NCBI GenBank assembly: GCA_037903355.1
Contig: JBAJFE010000039.1
Span: 908,748 to 972,747 of the forward strand
Reading direction: 5' to 3'
Length of the DNA stretch: 64,000 nucleotides
DNA from: Trichuris trichiura
Lineage: Eukaryota; Nematoda; Enoplea; Trichinellida; Trichuridae
Shown here: positions 49,765 through 60,900 of the stretch, in pieces
Layout: each line of letters starts with the position of its first letter
How positions within the stretch are numbered: the stretch's first letter is position 1
Notes under the pieces: generated by a model
Told to the model about the DNA's origin: nothing
The model's database searches: none
Seen by the model: only the letters and a program-made list of their open reading frames with translations
Made by a program: the position numbers and the translations under genes

Positions 49765-50005
49765 TCTGCATGTCACATGTCACGCTTGTCATTTGTCACA
49801 TGTGCCGCATGTCACATGTGACAGTCGCATGTCGTGTGTCGTGAGTCGCATGTCGTGTGTCGTCTGTCGCATGTCGTGTGTCGTGAGTCGCATGTCGTGT
49901 GTCGTGAGTCGCATGTAGTATGTCGTGAGTAGCATGTAGTGTGTCGTAAGTAGCATGTAGTATGCCGTGAGTAGCATGTCGAGTGCCGTCTGACGCATGT
50001 CGACT
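49765..50005. repeat. GTCGTGTGTCGTGAGTCGCAT minisatellite
   Basis: Tandem array of about 10- and 21-bp units built from GTCGCAT, GTCGTGTGTC and GTGAGT, with unit drift from right to left (GTAGT variants). It is open in several frames only because the unit lacks stops. Confidence 0.85.
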
Positions 50006-53000
50006 GCCGTGCGTCCCCAGTGTGAGAAGTAGGAACAGTGGACCTGGAAAGCGGACGATAGTCAATGGGCGCTGGACAGTGGACACTGAACTGAGTGCAA
50101 AGACCGCGGCGACGAACCCCCCATGTAGTAAACAAGGTAGTGGGAATAAGTAGCGGGATGTGGTAGGAATTGCTGTCCTGTTCCGGTCTGTGTGCGCGAA
50201 AATGACCCTGGAGCTGAACAGCGTAGGGTCTTGAAGGGTGACAGCTTCTTGACGGGAAAATAGGTAAGGCAGTAAGTGAGTATGCGCGGGAGAGGTTTCA
50301 GCTTGTGGTATCCATTCAGTTTTTCCTTCTGAGCTCCCGCTGAGATTCATATATGTCGGGTAGGAGAGAGAATGATAGTGGGTTTGAGATTGAGAATACT
50401 TGTGTTGTCGTATCGAAGTATTATACCGTTGTCGTATTTTCGTTTGCTCCCTTCTGAATTGATTTCCCTCAATAGTTTCGCTTTTCCCTATGTTCGAAAG
50501 TGCAATTTGTTAAAAATAAAAAATTTTGAATTGTTCTATAGAAGCGTGATCTCTCAGCCGGTCGCATATCCGGAAAAAGAGTAAAGGTTGACGGCAAAAT
50601 GCACTTGCAGCCGGAAAAACCTTGAGCTCTTTACGTTTGATTCTACTGCAAATGAAATTTAATAATCGCTTTCAGGTTAACAGCAGCCGACATTTTGAGA
50701 CATTGGCCTGTCTAGCAATTGTTGTAGACAAGGTAAGTTGAGTTTAAAAAATTTCATTTGCAGGTGAAGTGTTTGTTGCTCGCGCAAATAACGGAATCAC
50801 TGAATGGATAGCGAAAAGAAGTCAAAAAGAAACGAATAGGTATGAACGATAAATTTAAAACGTTATTGTTTCAGTTTAGCATTATGAAACGAAGGAATGG
50901 TCACAACATGTTAAAAAATTGCTTTCTCCTAAATGGATTTGGTAAGAAACGTTCATATTGTGTAGTAAGTGTATTTCAGGATTGGAAACAAATGCAAATG
51001 GAAAAATGAAGCTCTAAAAGAGGTAAGAAAGAAAAAGCTTTTCGTTTTGAGTAAACTAAAAGTAAACTTTCAGATAATGTTGCCGGAGGGAACTGAACTG
51101 AACATTTGTAAACAATGAAAACAGGACAAATTCGCTGTTCAAACAGAAAGGAAAAGTAATAGAGCCAAAGAGGTCTGTTAGTTTGCATCGAAGAATCTAC
51201 TCGGATGGAATGTAAACAGGAAAATCAGGTCAAATCGTACATTGACCGGGCTAAAGTAAGCGTTTTGCCTTATCTTTGTTACATCAGAGGTCAGATAACG
51301 GCCGTTAGTAGCTGCTGCTGATTTGCATAATGTTAGGTCGTCTTGAAACTGTGACTAATAATATCATATGGAGAATGGTATATCATTGGTATAATGATGA
51401 TTGTCATAGTCCTTCTACATTGGTAAGTATATAAGTTAATTAGTTCTGTCATGGTGAATAAAAGTTGACAAACTGACGTTTTAGAGTAAGCGAACGGAAA
51501 TTGGTGATGGCAAAGGAAGCGATGAGTAAAAAGCTGATGAAATCTGGCATGAATTCAAGGTGTTAGAATTTACCACAATGGACACAAAGAAATGAATCAG
51601 TTGACGATGATTTGGTAAGTACCATTTGAAAAAGACCGATCGTCAGCTGAGACAAGTTTGGCATTTCTACTGCTCACATATATTGGGTGTGATAAAGGCA
51701 TAGTTTGCGGTAAGCTGTCTTTTACGTTGTTACAAAAAAATTGCTTTTGTTGCACGGATAGATAATGAATTATTTTTAGGCTAAAACAACATTGCAGTTG
51801 TTGTAGTGTATTTCATTGTGGTACTATTGCATTCTATGTTTTGCATGCTGAATTGGATAATGAAATAAAGAATTTTTGGGAGGTCCTTCGGGTGAAATGC
51901 CAAAGTAAAATTGACGCAAAGCAGTGCACATTGTTCTCGATGACTTGGGAAAATTTTGTCTCGTTTTGAACTAATAACCGCCCATCCATACGTTGGTAGG
52001 GCATCCAGTTTCAGCCGAAAGTCAGAACCTACAAGAAGAACTACACGAGATTCTGTTCCATTGGTAAGAATTGATGTTTGCATGCCGGGAGTGTTAATAA
52101 CATTGAATTCTCACACATGTATTAATTGCATGACAGTGATCTCATATATCTATTTGTGTGACATCCTCATGTATTACATCATGGCATGATATAGGTTTGA
52201 ATGTGTCGCGTTGTGCTCGTATATAATTTCAAATGTATGGGATAGTATTGTTCTCTCGTTTGACCGTTGGATTCTGGTTATGGGCTTGTAGGTTTTCATT
52301 AGAGGAGGTACGGTGTAGAAGTGGCGAAGTTTACAATGGTTAAAATTGTCTGCAATGGTTAACAAATGGTGTTATATGTTCACAAAGACACAATCCACAA
52401 ATCGTTTGTCACGGACGCGATTTCAAGGAAAGCAAAGTCGGAAAATGACCGCTCATTTGGCGCAATCGGAGCAAAGGTGATGACAAAAAATATGTGAACT
52501 GTATGCAAACTCGGTTGGCCAATTGTGAGCAGCAGAGATTATTTTGAGAAAGGATAAAAAGTGCAAGGTGTGCCGAAAGAAGCAAATGGAAAAGTCACGA
52601 ATTGAAAAGTTAAAAAACAATTTAATGGGAATTGAAGAGCTCAAGCAAGATTACGCAATGCTAGCGGAAGAAAGCAGCAGCGACAAGCACAAGAATGGAA
52701 GGACTACTGTCACAAAGACAACAAAAAGCCTCAAGATCAACGACAAGCGCGACAGGGCAACATGCGACAGACTTGAAATGTACAGACCAGTTGAAAAGAA
52801 AAGAAAGTTTAAAACCACAAGACATCCACAGCAATTTTGGCACCTTCTGTCATCCTCACACTGACCAATGGACCTTCATGAAACATATTTTGCTCTGAAA
52901 TGGGGATACTATACCGTACCTTCTCTGATGGAAATGGACTGCATGTTGCCTATTCTTAAAAGGTACAACACCTGAGATTAGGAGTTGTACCACTTGCTTG

Positions 53001-53400
53001 TAACCCGTGGAGCCATACCATTCCTCTGGTACCTATATACCTGTATGCGAAGTATAAATGTCGCTCCCATGGGTCTAAAATATCCAATGGAGTCCTATAA
53101 CGTACAGCGGTCTAGTAGTGGGCATGATTCCTAGATGTATGATTGGAATTGAAGCATACTTGTTAGATCGGCATGGACTGTATAACCCCTGTGCTGATGG
53201 ATGTTCTGGCACTGGCATGTTGCCTTCACGTAGAGGGTACATCTCCTACGAGCGTAAATGTTCTTGCATGAAAGGACCGTGCTGACAGTATGATAATCCA
53301 GCGAGAAAATTGTCATCGCTAACATAGTCATTGCATGAAAAGGAGTCACTGTGCAAGTCCATAAAATCATCTCATGAGGATGTCACACAAATAGTAGCAT
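50006..53400. other. Region with many splice-like signals, no assembled gene
   Basis: Between about 50680 and 51620 there are repeated GTAAGN...TTTCAG pairs 31-51 nt apart, alternating with purine-rich blocks. One block (about 50766-50839) is open as EVFVARANNGITEWIAKRSQ, but neighbouring blocks soon hit stops. A Lys/Arg-rich 106-codon frame lies at 52544-52864 (CKVCRKKQMEKSRIEKLKNN). A truncated piece of the element 3/4 arm lies near 51966-52002 (TAATAACCGCCCATCC). Confidence 0.35.
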
Positions 53401-53409
53401 CCAACACAT

Positions 53410-53870
53410 TGCATGCTGGAGATCACTGAAAAGTGCATGTCGAAGTCATTGCATCAGGGGGTACTCTCGAACCGCTTGACAAAGTCATCGCATGCGAGAG
53501 TACCCCTGTAGATCATGTCAAAATCATCGCATGCGGAGGGTAATCTCAAAATTGCATGTCAGAACCACAGCATGAGGGGATATCCTCAAAATTGCATGTC
53601 AAAATCATCGCATGTGGAGGGTACCCTCAAAATTGCATGTCAAAATCACCGCATGCGGAGGGTACCCTCAAAATTGCATGTCAAAATCATCGCAGGGGGG
53701 AAATACTCTAATCTGCATGTCAAAGTCACTGCATGAAGGGAGTACCCCCAAAAATGCATGTCACAATCGGTGCATGACGGGGTACTCCCAAAATTTGCAT
53801 GTCAGAATGATCGCATGAGGGGATATGACTCATCCATCCATCTCAGAAATAACCGCATGAGAGGTTGTCA
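53410..53870. repeat. 41-bp minisatellite
   Basis: Tandem units of about 41 bp typified by GCATGTCAAAATCATCGCAT followed by GGAGGGTACCCTC. The clearest units start near 53511, 53552, 53593, 53634 and 53675, with diverged units on both sides. The frame across it encodes a repetitive peptide but has no gene features. Confidence 0.9.
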
Positions 53871-54848
53871 CTCGCAATGTCACTCGAAACGTGGTAATGG
53901 GGAAGGAACCACGTGATCAAGAAAATCACACCAGGGGGAAGAAGGTTGCTCAAAAAAACCACTAAGTAAACAAAGACTTAAAAAACGCGCCGGATGCCGG
54001 CATAATACACTCGAATACAGGAGCGGATTCCCGATCCGTGCTAATACCAGGAATCGGATCCACCAAACGGACCGAAAGAACCTGGCCGAAGACAACCCCC
54101 CTCCCAGAAAATGAACCAGGAGAGAGAGAGAGAGACTAAGAATGAAAGACTGAGTGAGAAGAACTGAACATGATGAGAGAAACAGCTCATCAGCTCAGAG
54201 GAGAGAAGATATGAGACGAGATGAGAGAATGATGATCACGAGACGCGATCAGCTGAGAGCGCGATCCATAAGATGATTCCAGACCATGTCTTCGAACAGG
54301 AGACGATGCTGAAGACCGAAGTATGACAAAAAATTCGCGATGTGAAAAAATCACATCATAAAACAGAGAGATTCATACCCAACACCAGGATATGATCTGC
54401 TCCGTTAGAGAAGATGAAGGAATGAAATGAGTTGCTGAGAAAAATCTCAGCGATGATATATGCTGAAGTTGAAGACCAGTAGACTTCTTGTCCGCAAAAT
54501 TTTCTTCGTCTTTGAAATGCACTTCCGAAACAGACGGACATCGCTCGAATCTAAAAATTATATTGCCAGTTGACGTCAGCAGAAGACAGACAATACCAAA
54601 CGAGCGAGTCCTCTCTGCCACAGGTATGACAATATTTGGTCGTTTGACATTTTGACGGATTGATCAGACGGACAAATAGCGACGCAAAATATCGTGTTTC
54701 TTCAGCTGTTTTCTTTTTTCGACCTAAAATAATTCAAAAATCAAGATAAGCAAAAAACGACAAATTTCTTACTTTAAAAAATAGTTTCGAGCGTCTTTTC
54801 AAAAAATAGTCCAATTGAACTGTCAAGCGTCTTTGACTCGTCCTCCGT

Positions 54849-55112
54849 TTTGAAATTGTTGTCCAGTTTTAACCGGTCGTCCTTTCCTTTTTTCGTCCTC
54901 GTTTTTGGTCAATTAGACGATTGGCTGTCCGTAAAATTTTTTCTGCTCGATCCTCTTCACGAATTTTGAATGGTCCTCTCGGTTTGAAATTGTCGTCCCG
55001 TTTTGAGCTGTCGTCCTTTCCTTTTTTTCGTCCTCTTTTTTGGTCGAGTTTACGATCCGCTGTTTGGACAATTTTCTCTGCTCTCTTTTCACGAATTTCG
55101 AATGGTCATTTC
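54849..55112. repeat. Two-unit tandem duplication, about 134 bp
   Basis: TTTGAAATTGT(T/C)GTCC starts at about 54849 and again at about 54983. Each copy runs through GTCGTCCTTTCC, TTTCGTCCTC and TTCACGAATTT to AATGGTC. The copies are diverged, with several indels. Confidence 0.8.
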
Positions 55113-56744
55113 CTTTTAATTAGCCGTCAGCGAGATTCTAAAAGTTGAAAAAATGAAAGGTGCTTAAGACTAAAAGACTCACCATCTTTCATTCCAACAT
55201 TGAACTGGTTTGTCCATCATCTTTTGAAGAATTCTTCATTTCTGTCGATCATTTCCATATGGCACCGTCATTCCGTCGTCCTGTCCAGCGATTCGTCTTT
55301 TCCAAATGGATCCTCCAACCGGCAGCATTTACCACTGGAATGAACGAGCAGCGATCAGCAGTAGTCGCATAGGAGCAACTGCTCTGCAAGTCGGAACGAG
55401 CGAACACTGATTTTGAGCGTCTAGGTCTCGGCCACAATACTTTAGTGGTATGCAAATCACTGATTGACCTGATAAAAGGTCGTTTCAATAACCCACTTAC
55501 TATTGACACATTGCTTGTAAGTATAGAATTTTATCGTTTCAGCGTATAAGAGGTTAAGCTACATCTTACAAGTGCAAACATTAGCACTGACTACTATACG
55601 ATTAAAGCAAACAAATGCTCCAACAATTTCTTCCCTCTGGCTGATATAATAAACTGATAACCTATTTCGTTGACCTTGAAGAACGATCGTATTTACTCAG
55701 TTAGAATGATATTTACTCTGATTGTATAAACATTGGGAGCAAAGAACGTTTTGAAATATGATTATTCCTTAAAAGATATGATTTTAACGAATTATTAAAT
55801 GCTTAGCCTAATAACGTTCACTTAAAAGTAGTGTAATTTCTTCAGTAAGCGATAGGAAAAGTAAAAAAAGAATAAGTTTATCGGTAAAAACAAAAAATAA
55901 TACTCTTTTCCGTCAATTAGAATCTACAGTACTTCAAAGTTACTCTAAAAAAGTGTAGAAAAGTGTGATAAACAGAGACTGACTGCAGTGCATACGGGAT
56001 TTTACAACCTTAAAATACATAGCAACTGATAAAAGAATTGAAAGAGGCTTTGTTCGTAAAACAAATTTGCTTTTTGATGTTCCGTCTTTAATGGGAAACT
56101 GAATTATTCGGTTTCACGGGTGTTTCCGTTTTCATGTTGGCTATACGTTACCTATTATCCGTAGCAACATGAATCACAAAGTTGCAGTAGATTTTGTGAG
56201 CGGTCCGTTTCACGGGCAAATATCAATCGTCATTGAAAAAGGAAAACAAATTTAGGCTGGTTTTTCCGGGCAAACTACATTGCACATGAAACATTTCCAA
56301 ATAACTGCGAGTATTACTCCATTATTGCACTATACGAAAAGATACGACGTATTGTTTTCTTATCTTTTCTTACCAAGTAGAGCTTTCAGGGCGGATTGTT
56401 GCTCGTCATTAACGCTGATTCAAAGGACCTTCGACAGGTGCGATAAACCCTAAATCTCAACTTCATAAAAAAAATATTAGCAACAATAATTACATGTCTG
56501 AATATAGGTTGTGCTATTACGGAAACGTTATATTCACAATAAAATAGAATCACGGTTTAAGAGTTTCTATCGTAAAGGATTTACATTCACAGCTATCCAT
56601 TGTAGGTGGGAATTAACTGGTGAAAGTTTGTTGAAATGTCAATTATTTTCCACTTTTTGATTTGGCAATCGTTTAAACTCTGTTTAAACCCGTTGAAGTT
56701 TCCGTGTAGGACGGTATGCTCTATGCTGGCACAAAATTGTCTTC

Positions 56745-57010
56745 GATAATCTTTTCTTCCTTCTTTTCTAACGTTTTCTTCTTTCCTCTTCCCTCACGAA
56801 CTTTTCTCTTTTGTTTCTTAGCTTTTGTTCCTTCTTTCTCTTTCTCTTCGTTCACATTTTTCTACCTTATTCCTTTCTTTCTTGTTTAATATTTTTTCGT
56901 CCTTTCATTTCTTCTATTCTTCTTTCTTATCTTTCTCATGGTGTCTTCTGGGCTTCCTTTCCGTCTTTTACATAATCCTGGTTTCTACGGCTTTCTTCTT
57001 CCATCGATTT
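56745..57010. repeat. Polypyrimidine (CT-rich) tract
   Basis: About 260 bp in which nearly all bases are T or C (TTTCTTCCTTCTTTTC and similar). The plus frame here is Phe/Leu/Ser-rich for that reason and should not be taken as a membrane protein. Confidence 0.8.
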
Positions 57011-57499
57011 AACTGTTTGCTTCTATACCCCTACCTTTTATACCCCGCCAAGCTCAACCAGTTTAAAAAGAGCTTAAACGATGATCGCTTTTGAAACTGG
57101 AAAACAATTCGCAATACCCACACTTCTGAAAACAATTTCTTCAAATCTAAATGTGCAACAAATCTATCATTCTCTTCTATAATTAATCCACGACGTACCG
57201 TTTACATGCGTTACTTTTCACGTTTAACTGCAAATACATAACATTATCCCGACGACGACGAAATAGCCTTTCAAGTCAGACTGACTCGCCTTCGTTTGAC
57301 GCAAATCTTACATTCAGCTGCAGTCAACATACACCCTTTCTAATTAACCTAAACACACCTTTTTTTCCAAATGAAACAAATTTACGCAGAGTTAAAATAT
57401 GACGTCTCAGTTTGACGTGCCTTCTTTTGACGCAAAAGTGAAAAGACGTCACGTGCCTGTTTGGCGCACTTTCTTCTGACGCGAAACGGTTTCACGCGG

Positions 57500-60400
57500 C
57501 CTCCGGAAGCCCCCTCGCAGACAAAGAACTTGTCCACGCGCTCCGGAAGCCTCATCAGTATTTTTGAAATTAGTGGTACCTGCTTTTCTTTTACCTACTG
57601 TACCATGTATCCAAAAACTAGCATTTTATCATATTTCCAGCTGTCCGTTGCTCGTACGAGCACTGAAAAATCGGAATGACGCTAACCGTAAGTATAAGGG
57701 CACTATATCAGTTAGTTAAAAGTTCCCGCATGCGCCCCTCAGAATATACAAGTGCGGCTCCATTGGAACACCACAATCAAGACAATCTGCAGATTCTAAA
57801 GCTCCATGGCGGGGCAGCAGAGCCATCTGCATTAAGGAATACGATTGTGCCTGCAACTTTCCATTTCGTTTCGGATGAAGCGATGACGCAAAAAACTGCT
57901 TCGTCGTCGCTCGGCCTTTCCTTATCTTTTTCGCAGAAGCGTTTTAGAGCGTCTGTAGCCGTCTGAAAAGTAAAACCGTTCTCCTGCGAGCGTTACACGG
58001 CTAGTGACTATTTTCGAAAACACTACTCCCTTCTTATCGTTAACCTACTGTACGAAAAATGTAGAACCAGAATGTTTTCATATCGCCAGCATCCCGTAGC
58101 CCAAACGATCTTGGAAAAATCCGAACTATGCTCTATATAAGTATGGGCCTATGATACTCCCTACTTAAACTACTTTGTCCGTGCGCGCCCAGGCTACACA
58201 AGAGCGGTTTTGGTCGAACACTGCCACAACCTAAACTTATACCTTGCAGAAGCCAGAGTAATGCAGGAATACGTTTATGCCGACTGCGTTAGATATGGAT
58301 TCAAATGAAGCCATCGCGCAGAAAAACGGGGCCATTATAGTTCGGTGTTTCCGTTCCCATAACAAAGAACCGATACTGCGCTACTGAAGCGCTCTGGCAC
58401 ACAAAGCACTAGTCGGGCGCGCAAAGGAAGGGCTATGAGTATTTTTGAAAAATGTTTTATGTGCTTTTCGTTCATCTACTGTACGAAGAACGTAATTTTT
58501 CTTATTTCTAGCCTCCCGTGGCTCAAAAAATCCGAATGCTGCTCTGCATCAGTATAGGAACATAATACTCGCTATGTTAAGTTCTTCGTCCATGCGCGGC
58601 GGGTGTATAGAAGAGCGCCTTTCATCGAACACCGCGACAAACGAAACTTACAGCTTCCAAAGTCTCTATCCGACCCAGAGCATCCATCTAACAGCAAGGA
58701 GGATGCACCGAACACGTTTTTGAGCACTCCTTTCGATTTCGTTTCAAAGGAGGCCATCGCGCAGAAGAACAGGATCCCTATCGGTCCGCGTATCAAATCC
58801 CACTCTGCAGGAAAACTACAGCGCTACTACAGCCCTATCGCTTACAAAAAACTTTTCCGGCGCGCATGCGACGGCTAATTAGTATTTTTGAAAATACTGG
58901 TACCTGCTTTTCGTTCATCAACTGCACGCCTCATGTAAAAAGATAATTTTTTCATATTTCCGATTTCCCTTTGCACAGACGAGCTCCAAAAAACAGGAAT
59001 ATGGCTCTGCGTAGGCATACGAGCATAACATTCGTCAGTTAAACTACTTCATTAACGTGCCCCCAGGGCATAGAAGAACGACTTCAGTCAAACACCGCCA
59101 TCAGGAGGTCTAACAGCTTCTAAAACTCGTACGCGGCTCAACACAGCTCTATAAAAGCTAGTACGGTGCAGGATTTGGTTTCTGCAGCCACTTTCCGTTT
59201 CGGTTCGGATGATGGGATCGCGAGCAAAAACAGAATAAGTTACCCTTGGTGCTTCCGTTCCCACTCCGCAAGAGCATCACAGCGCTTCTACGGTCCTTTC
59301 ACGGACGAAAGAGTTATCCGGCGCGCAGCGGACATTCTGGGAGTATTGTTGAAAATATTGTTACCTGCGTTTCGTTCAGCTACTGTATGAAGAATGTAAA
59401 AACAGAAGTATTTCTTATTTTCGGCCGCGGATTGTCCAGACGAGCGACGAGAAATCTTAACATTGCTCTCCATGAGTATAGCGGCATAATATTCGCTAGC
59501 TAAAGTACTTCCACCATGCGCGCTTCATGTATAGAAGAGCGGCTTGCGTCGAACACAGTTAGGAGAACAAACGAAACTTATAGCTTCCAAAGTTCCTACG
59601 CGACCCAACGTAGCTATTAAAAAAAAGGAATGATGCAGGAATACTTTTCTGCCCGCTGCTCTCTGTTTGGTTTCAAATGAAACGATCGCGCAGAAAAACA
59701 GCCTCGTTCCCGGTCGGCACTTCCGTTCCGATTCCGCAGGATTATTACAGATCCACTGTAGCCGTCCCGCCGACAAAAGATTTCTCCAACGCGCAGGGGA
59801 CGGCCTGTGATTATTTTTGAAACTACCGCTACCTGCTTTTCGTTCATCTACTGTGCGAAAATGTAAAAAGAGAAGTTTTTCATACTTTCGGTTTTCCGTT
59901 CATTACTCGACCTCTGAAAACTAGGAATTTGGCTCCGTTTAACTATAGGCGTATACTATTCGCCAGTTAAACTACGTCTTCTAGGTGCCTACAGGCTTTA
60001 GAAGAGCAACTTTAGACGATCAAGAGATATAATGGGGTCGAGGACTCGTAGGGGAACCAACACAGCTGTCTAAAAGCTAGAACATTGCAGGATTATGTTT
60101 CTAGCGCTACTTTCCATATCGCATCGAAAGGGAAAGCGATCGCTCTGAAAAGCACACCGCTCTCGCTGGGCCTTTCGTTTCCCATTCAGGAGAAACGTTT
60201 TAGCTCTCCTGTAGCCGTCTCGGAGATAAAGTACTTCTCCGGCGCGCATCGGACGGCTGGCGATGATTTTTGAAAATATTTCTACCTGCTTTTCCTTCAA
60301 TTACTGTATGAAGAATAAAAAAGATAATTTTTTCATATTTCCAACCTCCCGTTGCTCAAGCGATCCACGAAAAATCCGAATCTTGCTCTCCATAAGCACA

Positions 60401-60520
60401 GGAACATAATACTCGCTACGTAAACTACTTCGTCCCTGCGCGCCCAAGGCATACAAGAACGGTTCTCGCCGAACAGCGCGACAAACCAAACCTATAACTT
60501 GATGAAGCGAGCCTATTTTG
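57500..60520. repeat. Tandem satellite, unit about 450 bp, seven diverged copies
   Basis: The anchor TACTGTA-like followed by GAA-ATGTAAAA recurs at 57596, 58046, 58477, about 58918, 59381, 59849 and 60302, so units are 431-468 bp. Other landmarks repeat in the same order, such as GGTACCTGCTTTTCGTTC, ACTATACGAGCATAATA-like and GCGCGCCCAGG. Each unit also contains a stretch that translates to a related peptide (for example TFHFVSDEAMTQK, TPFDFVSKEAIAQK, TFRFGSDDGIASK), but the frame is broken differently in each. Confidence 0.85.
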
Positions 60521-60900
60521 ACGTAGTGATATTTTGACTTCGCGTCAAGATGAACCAGGGAGAAAGTTTCACGCAAGCCTCGTTTTGCCACGTGAACATT
60601 TTGACGCGATGCTTCGCGTCAAAATGTACCACGCTAAATATTTGACGCGCAACTTATTCGACGCGAGCCCATTTTGACGGAGGGATAATTTGACTTCGCC
60701 TGTAGAGGGACCTCAGCCGAAAAGTTTGACGCCAGCTTTGTTTTGACAACTGATCATTTTGACGCAGAGATAAGCTTCCTGTCAAGGTTTACGCCGCAAA
60801 AAGTTTGAGGTCGCCTCGTTTTGATGCGAAATCACCTTTGCAGCGAAATTTCATGGCTTCGCGTCCCAACGTTTTTAGATTTAGTTTGGCGGAAGCTTAC
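60520..60900. repeat. Cluster of TTTTGACGC-type motifs in both orientations
   Basis: TTTTGACG, TTTGACGC and their complements (GCGTCAAAA) occur more than ten times within about 350 bp, often paired as short inverted repeats (for example TTTTGACGCGATGCTTCGCGTCAAAA, 60599-60624). The same motif appears thinly at 57290-57490, on the other side of the 450-bp satellite. Confidence 0.75.

Larger units (their letters stand above)
53880..57480. other. Intergenic, low-complexity tracts
   Basis: Contains a GA run at about 54119-54136, a GAGA/TGAGA-rich stretch to about 54250, a two-unit tandem duplication (54849-55112) and a pyrimidine-dominated tract (about 56745-57010). A degraded hammerhead-like string lies near 56381-56420 (-). 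No gene was recognised. Confidence 0.45.

Noticed and set aside
53515..53818. Repetitive open frames with MSKSSH- and HVKIIA-type peptides
   Set aside because: They result from the 41-bp minisatellite. There is no start context or splice evidence.
56825..57094. 89-codon hydrophobic frame resembling a membrane protein
   Set aside because: It is caused by the CT-rich tract, where Phe, Leu and Ser codons dominate automatically.
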